The notes under the pieces are model-generated. The model was given only the letters and a program-made list of their open reading frames with translations, did not search any database and was not told the DNA's origin. From the NCBI GenBank assembly GCA_019828565.1, contig JAHDYR010000034.1:1-64000 (forward strand): 64,000 nucleotides of DNA. Reading direction: 5' to 3'. Source of the DNA: Carpediemonas membranifera (Eukaryota > Fornicata). How positions within the stretch are numbered: position 1 is the first letter of the stretch; the number at the start of each line of letters is the position of its first letter. Below are positions 19,151 through 27,416 of the stretch, piece by piece. Position numbers and translations under genes: made by a program.

Positions 19151-20437
19151 ATGCAGCGCTTTGTTGCACCGGAACCAGATCAAACGAAGAGCAAGCATCA
19201 GGACTTTTCGAGCGAGACACCACAAGCTCAAGCAGCCACGAATCCGCACACTCTGCGGCAGTGCATCCGAGCCGAGGTGGGCATAATGGGCAAGGAGTAC
19301 CTACAACGGTGCCTTGAGCTTGGCGCGATCGACCTCCCCCAAGACATGTGGCGTCCGTTCGTCAACCTGCTCCTGTCTGTCGAGAGGGAGAGCTTCCTCG
19401 TCGACTGGACCGACTCGAGCGGCGGCCGCAGGAGGACCACCGTCGTCGGGGTCCAAATCGGGTACAACACGTTCGGCGAAGTCCAGTTCACGGCGGAGGA
19501 CACGGGTGACGGCCTCCTTATCACCGCGCTGAACCAGCTCTTGGCAAACGCCATGGAAGCTCCCGGGGTATGGGGTGGCGCCGCGGTAGCCATCCTCGCA
19601 GATCATTCCACGATGTCACAGGAGGACCGAACGACGCTCATCAACGCAGCAGTGCGCCAGGCCCGCCCTGCGTTCGGCGAAGCGGTCTTCCCCGCGCCCC
19701 CGATGACCTCAGCAGATATACACGCCCTGTCCACGTGGCACGCGGGACCAAATACTGACGGCCCGCTTGTTTGCCCGGTCGCCCACATTCTCGGCCGCCA
19801 CGCCGCGATGGCGCTAAGGGTCGGGCAGGACCTGCTGCCCCATGGCGTGCACAGAGCTCTCAGGGTTCGTATCGTCGGCGAGGTTGGTGTTCGGGACGCG
19901 CTCTCAGTTGCCACGGAGGCGGGTATGCGAGTGGTTGCCTGCAGACTTGGAGAGCACACGGTCGTCGATGCCGTGGGGCTTGACCTGTCTCAGGTCAGAG
20001 AGCTGGCCCGTGTTGGCCTGGAAGAGTTCTCCCAGGGCCACCCCACGACGGTCTGTGTTGATCGAGTGCCTACCGTTCTCGAATACGACGCGGTCTTGTT
20101 CCTGCCCGAGGCCAACCCGCCGACGATTGCCCAAGTCGACCGGATCCTGGGGGAGGCCATGATCGCCGTGGAGACGTATCCGCTCCTCGGCAGACACGCG
20201 CGGGAGCTGAGGCGACGGGGTCTCGTCCTCATCCCACCCTATCTCGCGGGGGTTTCCGCGGCGCTCGCCCTCGACAGACGTCCGGATGCCCAGATGAGAG
20301 AAGCACTTGCCCGCAAGACGACAGCAGTTCTGACTCAGTGCAGGCGAGAGGGACACGACGCAAGTTTGACCGAGGGGTGCGAGGCGCTGGCCATGACGGG
20401 CCTCATCACAGCATGGCGCAGGGAGGGCTTCCTATAA
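19151..20437 (+). CDS. glutamate-dehydrogenase-like pseudoenzyme
   Basis: 428 residues from the first usable ATG. It aligns end to end with hexameric glutamate dehydrogenases: VERESFLVDWTDSSG (78-91) to the first substrate strand, a VRIVGEVGVRDALSVATEAGM segment (239-259) to the NAD(P)-binding fold, VLEYDAVLFLPEANPP to the 'DvliPaA' strand, and a matching helical tail. The functional motifs are lost, however: the Lys-bearing PMGGGKGG loop reads PGVWGGAAV (138-146), GxGNV reads GEVGVR, and the EGANxPT and NAGG motifs are replaced. It probably binds rather than turns over ligand. It follows the SIR2 gene; an ATAAA element overlaps its stop. Confidence 0.65.
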   Translation: MQRFVAPEPDQTKSKHQDFSSETPQAQAATNPHTLRQCIRAEVGIMGKEYLQRCLELGAIDLPQDMWRPFVNLLLSVERESFLVDWTDSSGGRRRTTVVGVQIGYNTFGEVQFTAEDTGDGLLITALNQLLANAMEAPGVWGGAAVAILADHSTMSQEDRTTLINAAVRQARPAFGEAVFPAPPMTSADIHALSTWHAGPNTDGPLVCPVAHILGRHAAMALRVGQDLLPHGVHRALRVRIVGEVGVRDALSVATEAGMRVVACRLGEHTVVDAVGLDLSQVRELARVGLEEFSQGHPTTVCVDRVPTVLEYDAVLFLPEANPPTIAQVDRILGEAMIAVETYPLLGRHARELRRRGLVLIPPYLAGVSAALALDRRPDAQMREALARKTTAVLTQCRREGHDASLTEGCEALAMTGLITAWRREGFL

Positions 20438-20457
20438 AGGAAGACCGATGATGCCGT

Positions 20458-21042
20458 TTAATAGTCCTCGACGAAGAGCTTGAAGTAGCCCTGGGGGTGT
20501 GAGCAGGCGGGGCACACCTTGGGGGCCTCCTTGCCGACGTGGATGTAGCCGCAGTTCAGGCAAATCCAGCGGCGCTCGTCTAAACGGACAAAGATCTCGC
20601 CCTCACGGAAGTTCTGGAGGAGCTTGGTGAAGCGGGCGTGGTGGGACTTCTCAACCTCACCGATGAGCTCAAAGCTGCGGGCAATGCGGTCGAAGCCCTC
20701 CTCGCGGGCGATCTTGGCGAAGGTAGGGTACATCTCAGTGAACTCTTCGTGCTCACCGTTCGCAGCGGCTTCGAGGTTCTGCTCGGTGGTGCCGATGGAG
20801 AGGGCAGGGAAGGTGGCAGAGATCTCAACATCCTCACCGTCCTTTGAGCTGACGTACTTGAGCCACAGCTTGGCATGCTGACTCTCCTGGAGAGCCGTCT
20901 CGCGGAAGATGGCAGCGATCTGGTGATATCCCTCCTTCTGGGCCTTGCTGGCGTAGTAGTCGTAACGGTTACGGGCACCGCTCTCACCGGCGAAAGCAGC
21001 CATTAGGTTCTTGTGAGTTCTAGTGCCACGGGTGTCCGACAT
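20458..21042 (-). CDS. rubrerythrin
   Basis: 194 residues from the ATG at 21042. A ferritin-like di-iron domain carries the three Glu clusters (AFAGESGARNRYDYYA, ALQESQHAKLW, GEVEKSHHARF), followed by a C-terminal rubredoxin-type Fe(Cys)4 site, CLNCGYIH and CPACSHPQGYF. Rubrerythrin reduces hydrogen peroxide in anaerobes and microaerophiles, and its presence supports an oxygen-sensitive lifestyle. The tail-to-tail partner, the GDH-like gene, ends only 20 bp away. Confidence 0.95.
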   Translation of the reverse strand: MSDTRGTRTHKNLMAAFAGESGARNRYDYYASKAQKEGYHQIAAIFRETALQESQHAKLWLKYVSSKDGEDVEISATFPALSIGTTEQNLEAAANGEHEEFTEMYPTFAKIAREEGFDRIARSFELIGEVEKSHHARFTKLLQNFREGEIFVRLDERRWICLNCGYIHVGKEAPKVCPACSHPQGYFKLFVEDY

Positions 21043-21405
21043 TGATATCGATTCGTTGAATTTCCTTTTTTTCCAGAAAAATGTTATAAAAGCGAAAAAT
21101 GTTAAACGACAGCTGAGGACATCAGTGTGTGTTTTATGTCCATTCGGCTTATATAATCTTCCTTGACCCTTGTCCATCGTGTCCATCTCTTGGGGATTTT
21201 CGTAAATTCACGGTCCAAGTACATCATAAGTTACACCTCTACACTCTCCATCAGCCCGGCCAGCTCCTTCTGCTTCGGGTCTGTCCAATCACATCAGCTG
21301 TGGACACCAAGCATCGCGGCGGCCAGACTTGCCCACGGAAGCCTCAGCGTCTTTTTCGGGGCGTGCTCCGAGTCGGGGCATCGGACAGCTTTCTTTTAAA
21401 AAAAC
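21043..21405. promoter_or_regulatory. rubrerythrin upstream region
   Basis: 363 bp without a gene between the rubrerythrin start and the end of the HAD phosphatase gene. The first 80 bases are A/T-rich (with TTTTTTTCC and AAAATGTTATAAAAGCGAAAAATG runs), as upstream of histone H3, and probably contain the rubrerythrin promoter. An AACGAAT word lies near the rubrerythrin start. Confidence 0.4.
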
Positions 21406-22080
21406 TCACTGCATTTCCAGCAAGGCGTCAACGACCTTGCTAAAGTCCCTGCCTGCGATGATCATATCTGCTGCGTCAAGAGTGCCTTCGTGGTGGCAAT
21501 GGAAAGCCACGCCGAGTCCCGCGGCCTCGAATGCGGCAATGTCATTCTCACTGTCGCCGACGTGGACGACAGCACCGAGGTCCAAGCCCTTCTCCTTGGC
21601 CCACTGCCGCAGGATATGCCCCTTCGACAGCTCGCCCTCGAACCCGACCCGGGTGTCGACGCCGACAATGCGGCCCTCGTCATCGTGCATGAGGATGTTC
21701 GCAAAGCTGTCCATCACCGGGAAGTGCTTCGATAGGACGTTGTTGTTGATGTCGACACCGCCAGACAGCAAGATGATTTCCACACCGGCGTCAGCGAGGC
21801 GTTTCATGCCCTCAACAACGCCATCAAGGAACTTGGGGGTTTCAAGGGCCTTAACGGCCTCGGAATAGTCTCTTCCACGCCAAAGAGCAGCGTCTCTCTC
21901 TGCCCAGACATCGTATTCGATCTCTCCATTGAAATAAGCTTCTCTGTTTTGCCTGGCATTATCTGCTGTGCCAAGCTGCTCGTGGATCTCTATCCAACAA
22001 TATGATGATGTGAGCGTGCCATCTACATCAAAAGAAACGACCTTAAGGGGCTGGTTGAGGCGTCTTTTCGACGAGACCAT
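21406..22080 (-). CDS. HAD phosphatase, phosphoserine-phosphatase-like
   Basis: 224 residues. All four haloacid-dehalogenase motifs are present: FDVDGTLT (motif I, nucleophile Asp), LLSGGVD (motif II), a Lys in ELSKGHIL (motif III) and GDSENDIAAF (motif IV). A helical cap sits between motifs I and II, as in the SerB group. The substrate is most likely a small phosphomonoester such as phosphoserine, but SerB-like enzymes vary. The ATG at 22080 was chosen; a TTG three codons upstream is not needed. Confidence 0.85.
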   Translation of the reverse strand: MVSSKRRLNQPLKVVSFDVDGTLTSSYCWIEIHEQLGTADNARQNREAYFNGEIEYDVWAERDAALWRGRDYSEAVKALETPKFLDGVVEGMKRLADAGVEIILLSGGVDINNNVLSKHFPVMDSFANILMHDDEGRIVGVDTRVGFEGELSKGHILRQWAKEKGLDLGAVVHVGDSENDIAAFEAAGLGVAFHCHHEGTLDAADMIIAGRDFSKVVDALLEMQ

Positions 22081-22350
22081 GAATGGCAATCAATTGATTA
22101 GGCGCAGCTCGTTGCCAGTAAGAGGAACGAAGTGATGCGAGACGAGACAGGAAGCCGTGGTACATAGTCTGGCCAGCCGCTTTCGTCAAAAGACCGTTAA
22201 CGCTTAAAATTGCCGAGCCAGAAGCCCATGTTGTGATATTGGCGGGTGGTATACACAGCCATTGATAACAAACCACCACGAGCCTGCTGGCTGCGACCAT
22301 GGATTGTGCAGTTTATGCTCCCTGCGCTGAGAAGACCACGACGAAGGAGC

Positions 22351-24178
22351 ATGAGTGAGGCGTGGTCACATATCCGAGTTCTCGGACGAGTTAGACCCCT
22401 ATTACAACACGAGCTCGCGACAAATGAGAAGGCGATCGTCAGTGCTCTTGCACAGGACTCGCTGTCTGTGTTCTACAACGAGCAGATGCAGAAATACAAA
22501 TTTCATCGTTGTTTCGGAGAATCCGTTGATCAAGATGACCTTTTTGAGCAATCTGGGGTGAAGGAGATGATTGATATGGCGTTAACGGGCTTTCGAGCGT
22601 CATGCTTTGCATACGGCCAGACGGGCTCAGGTTTGTGCGGTTCCCGCACCTAACACAGGCAAGACATACACGATGTTTGGTGATGAGACGAAGGGCACGG
22701 GCAAGGTGGGGCTGATCCCCCGCTCGCTGCGGTACCTCTTTGACGTGCTGCCCCCCGACGGATCGGTCAGCGTACGCATGTCATTCATCGAGCTGTACAA
22801 CGAGCAGGTGTTTGATCTACTCAACAGCAACCGCACGAACCTCAAGATCCGGTGGACGAAGGACGAGGGCTACTTCGCGGAAAACGCGTTCGTCGTGGCC
22901 TGTGACACCGTCGCCGACGCCATGGAGGTGCTCACGGAGGGCCGCCACAACCGGCAGGTGGGGTCGCATGACCTGAACCGCGACTCGTCCCGGTCCCACG
23001 CCCTGCTGTCCGTGTTCGTCGAGCAGCTCGACCCGACTCACGAATGCGCAGTGTCCACGGGCAGGGTCACGTTCGTAGACCTGGCGGGGTCTGAGAGGCT
23101 GCGGGACACGAACTCCGATGGCGTCACGGTGACCGAGGCACAGTCGATCAACAAGTCGCTCTTCGCCCTCGGTGCTGTCATATCCGCCCTGTCAACAGCC
23201 GCACGGAAGGGCAGGGCGCCCAAGAATGTGCCGTACCGAGACTCGAAGCTGACGAAGCTGCTCATGGACTGTCTCAGCGGCACGGCCATCGGGATGCTGC
23301 TGGCCTGCGTCTCCCCGGCCGAGCGGTTTGCGGAGGAGTCGACACGGACACTGGAGTACGCGCTGCGGGCCCAGAACATCTCGTCGAAGCCCCTGCAGAA
23401 CGTGGACCAGTCCTCGCTCATGGTCCGCGACCTACAGCAGGCCAACGCCCAGCTCAAGGCGCGGGTCCGGGACCTCGAGCTGCAGCTCCTCATGGCCGGT
23501 ATCACCCCAGACTCCGCGGAGTCCAGGGCGTCGAGCGCACGTGGCGTGGGGTCCGCTTACTCCAGCGGGTCGAACCCTCCCTCCCTCAACGCAAGCCTCC
23601 CCGCCAACGCAGAGGGGCCGGCACATAAGCCGCCGTCGCCCAGCGTGTACGGAGGCCGGCGCATGGAGCTGCCGCCGCTGGGGCTGCCCGGGTCAAAGGA
23701 CTCGAGCCTCAGCCCGGTCGAGTTCTTCGGCACCCCCACCAGCCTCGCCAGCAACTCGCCCATGGTCGCAAGCCCTGCGGTGCCCGTGCAGAGAGCCAAG
23801 GGACAGCCTGCCAGCCGGTCCGCTCGGCCCCTCTCGGTGCGGGTGCTCAAGCAGAAGGCCGTCGCCGGGCACGTGCACCCGTTTTCCGCGGGGGCCGGGA
23901 CGTCGCGATATGGGGACAACGCCACCAAGGACGAGCTCATCGGGGCGCTGGACCGCGTGACGGACGAGAACGCCGAGCTGACCCGGGCCGTGCAGGATCT
24001 GCATGTCCAGATGTCCCAGTACGGGTCCCCCAGCCGCGATAGGGACGGCTCTAGTGCCCGTCGGCCAAATGTTGTAACCAACGGGGACCTGGCGGCGTTC
24101 TTCAACCCCGTCAAGTCAACGGAGTCAGGATCCCCGGCCAGGGCCTCGGGCATCCCTAAACCCCGCCCAAAGGGATAG
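22351..24178 (+). CDS. kinesin, N-terminal motor (one 28-nt intron)
   Basis: Exons 22351-22630 and 22659-24178 give 599 residues. The motor domain (about 8-345) has the ATP loop GQTGSGKT at 89-96, NRDSSRSHALLSV (switch I), DLAGSERL (switch II) and YRDSKLTKLL. The neck and a short coiled coil follow (VRDLQQANAQLKARVRDLELQ); then comes a Ser/Pro-rich tail with a second short coil near the end. The intron is required: without it the frame breaks inside the ATP loop. The subfamily cannot be fixed by eye. It probably acts on flagellar or spindle microtubules. Confidence 0.93.
22631..22658 (+). other. 28-nt spliceosomal intron in kinesin ATP loop
   Basis: Starts GTTTGT and ends CTAACACAG. It interrupts the codon for the Gly before Lys-Thr in phase 1. 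The branch-point adenine in CTAAC is only six bases from the splice site. Confidence 0.9.
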
Positions 24179-24287
24179 CGAATGTATGTTAAACTCACTT
24201 TTCTGCCACCTGTCTGTTGGTATTCCCGCATCGCTCTGATTGACGGCGTTTGAAAGTATTGTCAGATTTGACCAGCTATTGAAAGCG

Positions 24288-24608
24288 ATGCAGTTCTGCC
24301 CGACCTGCGCGAATCTGCTACTAGTTGAGGAGGCAGGGCAATCTGTTCGGTTCTTCTGCCCTACATGCCCCTTTGTATACAACATTAACCACAATATTAC
24401 CCGCAATGCTTTGTTGCAGAAGAAGAGAGTTGATGATGTCTTCGGTGGCAAGGATGCGTGGAAGAACGCCCAGCAGACAGAGACCAAGTGCCCTAAGTGC
24501 GAGCACAACAAGGCATACTTCATGCAGCTCCAGATCCGCTCGGCCGATGAGCCAATGACGACGTTTCTCCGCTGTGCCGAGTGCGGACACAACTGGCGCG
24601 AGGACTAG
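24288..24608 (+). CDS. POLR3K: RNA polymerase III subunit RPC10/Rpc11
   Basis: 106 residues, the usual family length, starting [11 protein letters not shown]. An N-terminal zinc ribbon (CPTC...CPTC) and a C-terminal TFIIS-like ribbon (CPKC...[11 protein letters not shown]) flank a linker. The acidic pair of the RNA-cleavage hairpin is present in [15 protein letters not shown]. It provides transcript cleavage and termination functions to Pol III. The upstream in-frame extension to 24240 lacks an ATG. An ATAAA element lies about 40 bases after the stop. Confidence 0.93.
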   Translation: MQFCPTCANLLLVEEAGQSVRFFCPTCPFVYNINHNITRNALLQKKRVDDVFGGKDAWKNAQQTETKCPKCEHNKAYFMQLQIRSADEPMTTFLRCAECGHNWRED

Positions 24609-24703
24609 ATGCATTGTCCGGATCCAGTAACTTAACGGCCAAGATAAAGACGGCGCTCCTGTTTATGTATAATCCGATGCGAGAAGTGGATGCCGGGGCA
24701 CCA

Positions 24704-25243
24704 TCATGGTCTGGGCTCGGCTAACTCACGCTGCTTGATGCCGGCGCATGTAGGGCAAAGCCAGTGGTCGTCATTCTCGCCTGGGACCGGGACGCCCCTC
24801 TTCTTGAGGCACTCGGCGTGGAACCACCGGTTGAACGGGCATTTCGTCGACTCGCACTCGTACATCGTCTGACCATCGTCCGGCCCGCCACAGTAGCAGT
24901 AAGGGACGTTCTCATCGTCCTCTGCGGGGGACTGCATCTCAGACATCGACGACCCGAGGGTAGTCGCCAGGCGGTCGATGTAGAAGTCGCACATCTCCTG
25001 CAGGTGTGCGGATATCTCGACCTGTTCGTACTGGATGGCAACGAGCTCCTCGTAGTGTTCGCTGATCTCGGTTGCTAGTTTGGCGGCATTAGCATGCCTT
25101 CCGGTTCCCTTGACCCGATTTATCGTCCTCTGCTTAGCCACTTTTGTGTCGATCTTCGTCATGAGCTCTGCAACCTGCTCATGGAGAGAACCGATCAATT
25201 GAAGCCTTCTGACGATATCTTCGGGCAAATGGTAGGTTTTCAG
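24704..25243 (-). CDS. ING-family PHD-finger protein
   Basis: An N-terminal ING helical domain (LPEDIVRRLQLIGSLHEQVAELMTKID) is followed by a C-terminal PHD finger: YCYCGGPDDGQTMYEC, CPFNRWFHAECL, WLCPTC, i.e. the C4HC3 ligands. ING PHD fingers read methylated histone H3 Lys4 and recruit acetyltransferase or deacetylase complexes. There is no ATG at the 5' end of the open frame. A 3' splice-site-like TTTACGCAG sits exactly before 25243, so a short first exon is likely; ATG at 25301 with a 9-base exon 25293-25301 would fit the phase, but the donor GTTCAG is not typical. Confidence 0.85.
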   Translation of the reverse strand: MKTYHLPEDIVRRLQLIGSLHEQVAELMTKIDTKVAKQRTINRVKGTGRHANAAKLATEISEHYEELVAIQYEQVEISAHLQEMCDFYIDRLATTLGSSMSEMQSPAEDDENVPYCYCGGPDDGQTMYECESTKCPFNRWFHAECLKKRGVPVPGENDDHWLCPTCAGIKQRELAEPRP

Positions 25244-25301
25244 CTGCGTAAATGGAAATAATCTGACAAGCTATGTTGTAATTGAACTGAACACTGCTCA
25301 T

Positions 25302-25643
25302 CTAAGCCCAGAATTTCGTCTTTTCGTTGCTTCGACAAGCCATGCATAAATCAACCGAAAAAGTAAATGGGAAATGTAATTTTTCAAAGTATGATCCTTG
25401 CACCATCACAGCATCCAAATTCGTGCCCTGTGCGCAGTCTGGCGATAGTCAAAACCGGGTTGCTGACTCTGATTGCAACGTTTGAGCATTGCTGAGGAAG
25501 AAATGAATCGCAGGCGCAACTAAAAACAACAGCCAGAATGAAACTTTATCATCTCTCGTCAACGATACATGCCCTTGTCCACGAGCGCAGACTCGACTCT
25601 AGGAGCAGTTTTGGCCTAGTCTTGAACAACAACGAACGAAAGC
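25302..25643. promoter_or_regulatory. divergent promoter region, ING / CFAP96-like
   Basis: About 340 bp between divergently transcribed genes, AT-richer than the coding sequence. Nothing coding is seen. An AACGAAA word sits just before the CFAP96-like start. Confidence 0.4.
25635..25641 (+). promoter_or_regulatory. AACGAAA start-proximal motif
   Basis: Two bases before the ATG at 25644. The same word precedes four other genes in the window. Confidence 0.4.
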
Positions 25644-26477
25644 ATGAACAAATTTGGTGAGTTTGGACAGGAAATGGCGTACCTGGGCGGTGAATATATT
25701 GAGAATAACGAGATGAAGCCCACTGAACGCGAGAAGGGCAAGCAATTCCTCAGTGGTACCGCTCATGGCAACGAGTTCTCTCACTTCATCAGCCTTGCTG
25801 CCGAGGAGCCTTATACAGACGATTTTGAGCGCACCAAACGCGATGCGCGCGCAGCTAAGGAAAAGCTCTCTTCCTCCACGGCCTTCAAGCCTTGCAGCCC
25901 CTCGAAGCGCATGACTGGATCCGGCGACGTCACGGGCCTTTTCAGCCGCCCCAGCATCCCCGATGATCCGTATCAGCCGAAGTCTCCGATGTCCGCCAAG
26001 AAGGAGCCCCGCAACTTCTCCTGCTCCCCTCCGCGTCGCGGCCAGGGCGGGGTCCCCGGCACCCTCCTCTCGCCCTATCCGAAGCACAGACCCGACGTGT
26101 ACGAGAGTGAGAAGCTCGCCGCCAAGGCTGACGAGCGCAAGGCTCGCGAGAAGCGCAACGGCCCGATCCGCGTGGGCAAGCCTCCGTCCACGATCTCGCC
26201 GCCCATCTTCAACCCCGAGCCGATCACACGCCCCAAGCAGTACCAGCCCGACACGAAGATTACCAAGCCCTTCAGACCGGGCTCCCCCAGCCGCCGCGGG
26301 ATCGAGGGGACGTTCAGCTCCTACCCCGAGCACATCCCCGACCCCTACGACGAGCGTATGCGCAAGGCAAAGTCCATGGAACGCGGCGCTACCACAGACG
26401 GCATGAAGCCCGCGCCCTTCCGGAGCTCGTTCGCCCGTCGCTCCTCCCCTGTCCGCTCCATTCACTTCAGGAAGTGA
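25644..26477 (+). CDS. CFAP96-like (C4orf47/DUF4586) ciliary protein
   Basis: 277 residues rich in Pro, Lys and Ser. The motif KPFRPGSPSRRGIEGTF followed by YPEHIPDPYDE resembles the repeated signature of the CFAP96 family of ciliary microtubule-associated proteins, and the N-terminal FGQEMAYLGGEYI resembles the family's start. PRNFSCSPPRRGQGGVPGTL earlier in the protein looks like a diverged first copy of the same motif. It presumably binds axonemal or basal-body microtubules. ATG at 25644 is the first in frame. Confidence 0.7.
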   Translation: MNKFGEFGQEMAYLGGEYIENNEMKPTEREKGKQFLSGTAHGNEFSHFISLAAEEPYTDDFERTKRDARAAKEKLSSSTAFKPCSPSKRMTGSGDVTGLFSRPSIPDDPYQPKSPMSAKKEPRNFSCSPPRRGQGGVPGTLLSPYPKHRPDVYESEKLAAKADERKAREKRNGPIRVGKPPSTISPPIFNPEPITRPKQYQPDTKITKPFRPGSPSRRGIEGTFSSYPEHIPDPYDERMRKAKSMERGATTDGMKPAPFRSSFARRSSPVRSIHFRK

Positions 26478-26876
26478 TCGTGTAAACAATGTCTCTCATG
26501 CTACCGAGGACGTCTGATTCCCGCTGTAAGCAATCAGTGAGGTTTATTCATCGATTGTGGCAAAGATCTTCACGCAGACAACGTTCTGTCGAGACTTTGC
26601 CCAACTCATTCCGGTGGGGCTGGAGGCTGTATCAAACCATCTTCCTCTAGCTCATCTTTGAATAGCAATGGCGGTGTTACCAATAGTTCGGCATAAAGAT
26701 TGTCCTCAGCGGCCCATACGCTTTCATCCGACATTATTGCGCAGTTTAAAGAAAAACTGCACCGCGGATCGGTGTGTAGAGATCAGGCCTCCAACCCCCG
26801 CCACACGCTGTTTCCCCGCTCGCTGCCATGGTGCCACTCCGAGCAGGTTTAGCCCAACTGTCTAAAACGAAAAGCA
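26478..26876. other. intergenic region
   Basis: 399 bp between co-oriented genes with no supported reading frame and no recognisable RNA gene. The last 15 bases contain the AACGAAA word. Confidence 0.4.
26866..26872 (+). promoter_or_regulatory. AACGAAA start-proximal motif
   Basis: Four bases before the ATG at 26877. Confidence 0.4.
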
Positions 26877-27296
26877 ATGCCCGTTGAAGTAGAAGTGAAG
26901 AAAGCGTCGGAAGAACCCGTCGAATCAACCGAAGAAACATCGATCGATGCCATGCTAGCCTATCTGAACAGCTGTGTCGGCCGAGGAGAATCAAACTGTG
27001 TCATTTCCGGGCAAGAGAAGATAATTGAGACGCTTAGCGGCCTGCTTTCCAAGATGGAGGCTTTCGAAGTTGATCAGGCATCCTCGCTGACTGAGCTTCA
27101 GCCAGTGTTGAAGCAGCACACCGAGGGGCTCAGGCGGATGAAGTCAGACATGCTGTCAGTCGGCAACATGATCCAGAAGATGAAGGACGCACTGAAGAGA
27201 GAGTTTGAGCTGGACTTCTCCGAGCCTTCGACTGAGCCGCTCGAGCTTCTCCAGACGCGCAAGTCCCGGGGGACACCGGTTGAGTCCGAGAAATGA
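26877..27296 (+). CDS. small coiled-coil protein, KxDL-like
   Basis: 139 residues: an acidic N-terminus, then a helical segment with LKQHTEGLRRMKSDMLSVG and IQKMKDALKREFEL. This spacing resembles the KxDL domain (KXD1, a BORC/BLOC-1-related lysosome-positioning subunit), with KSDM in place of KxDL. The resemblance covers only about 40 residues, so other small coiled-coil adaptors are possible. Confidence 0.6.
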   Translation: MPVEVEVKKASEEPVESTEETSIDAMLAYLNSCVGRGESNCVISGQEKIIETLSGLLSKMEAFEVDQASSLTELQPVLKQHTEGLRRMKSDMLSVGNMIQKMKDALKREFELDFSEPSTEPLELLQTRKSRGTPVESEK

Positions 27297-27399
27297 GCGT
27301 ATAGATGTGAAACACCACATGATTGCATAGTAAACGCTAGTTCACCCAGACTGAACGCATATTGGCGCGTTTCTGTCCATTGCAAGAAAAAATGCTCAC

Positions 27400-27406
27400 A
27401 ACGAAA
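27400..27406 (+). promoter_or_regulatory. AACGAAA start-proximal motif
   Basis: Ten bases before the ATG at 27417; a second ACGA word lies between. Confidence 0.35.
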
Positions 27407-27416
27407 CTACAACGAG

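Noticed and set aside
25599-26489. 296-codon minus-strand frame opposite the CFAP96-like gene
   Set aside because: Antisense shadow; composition matches reversed Pro/Lys/Ser codons and no motif is present.
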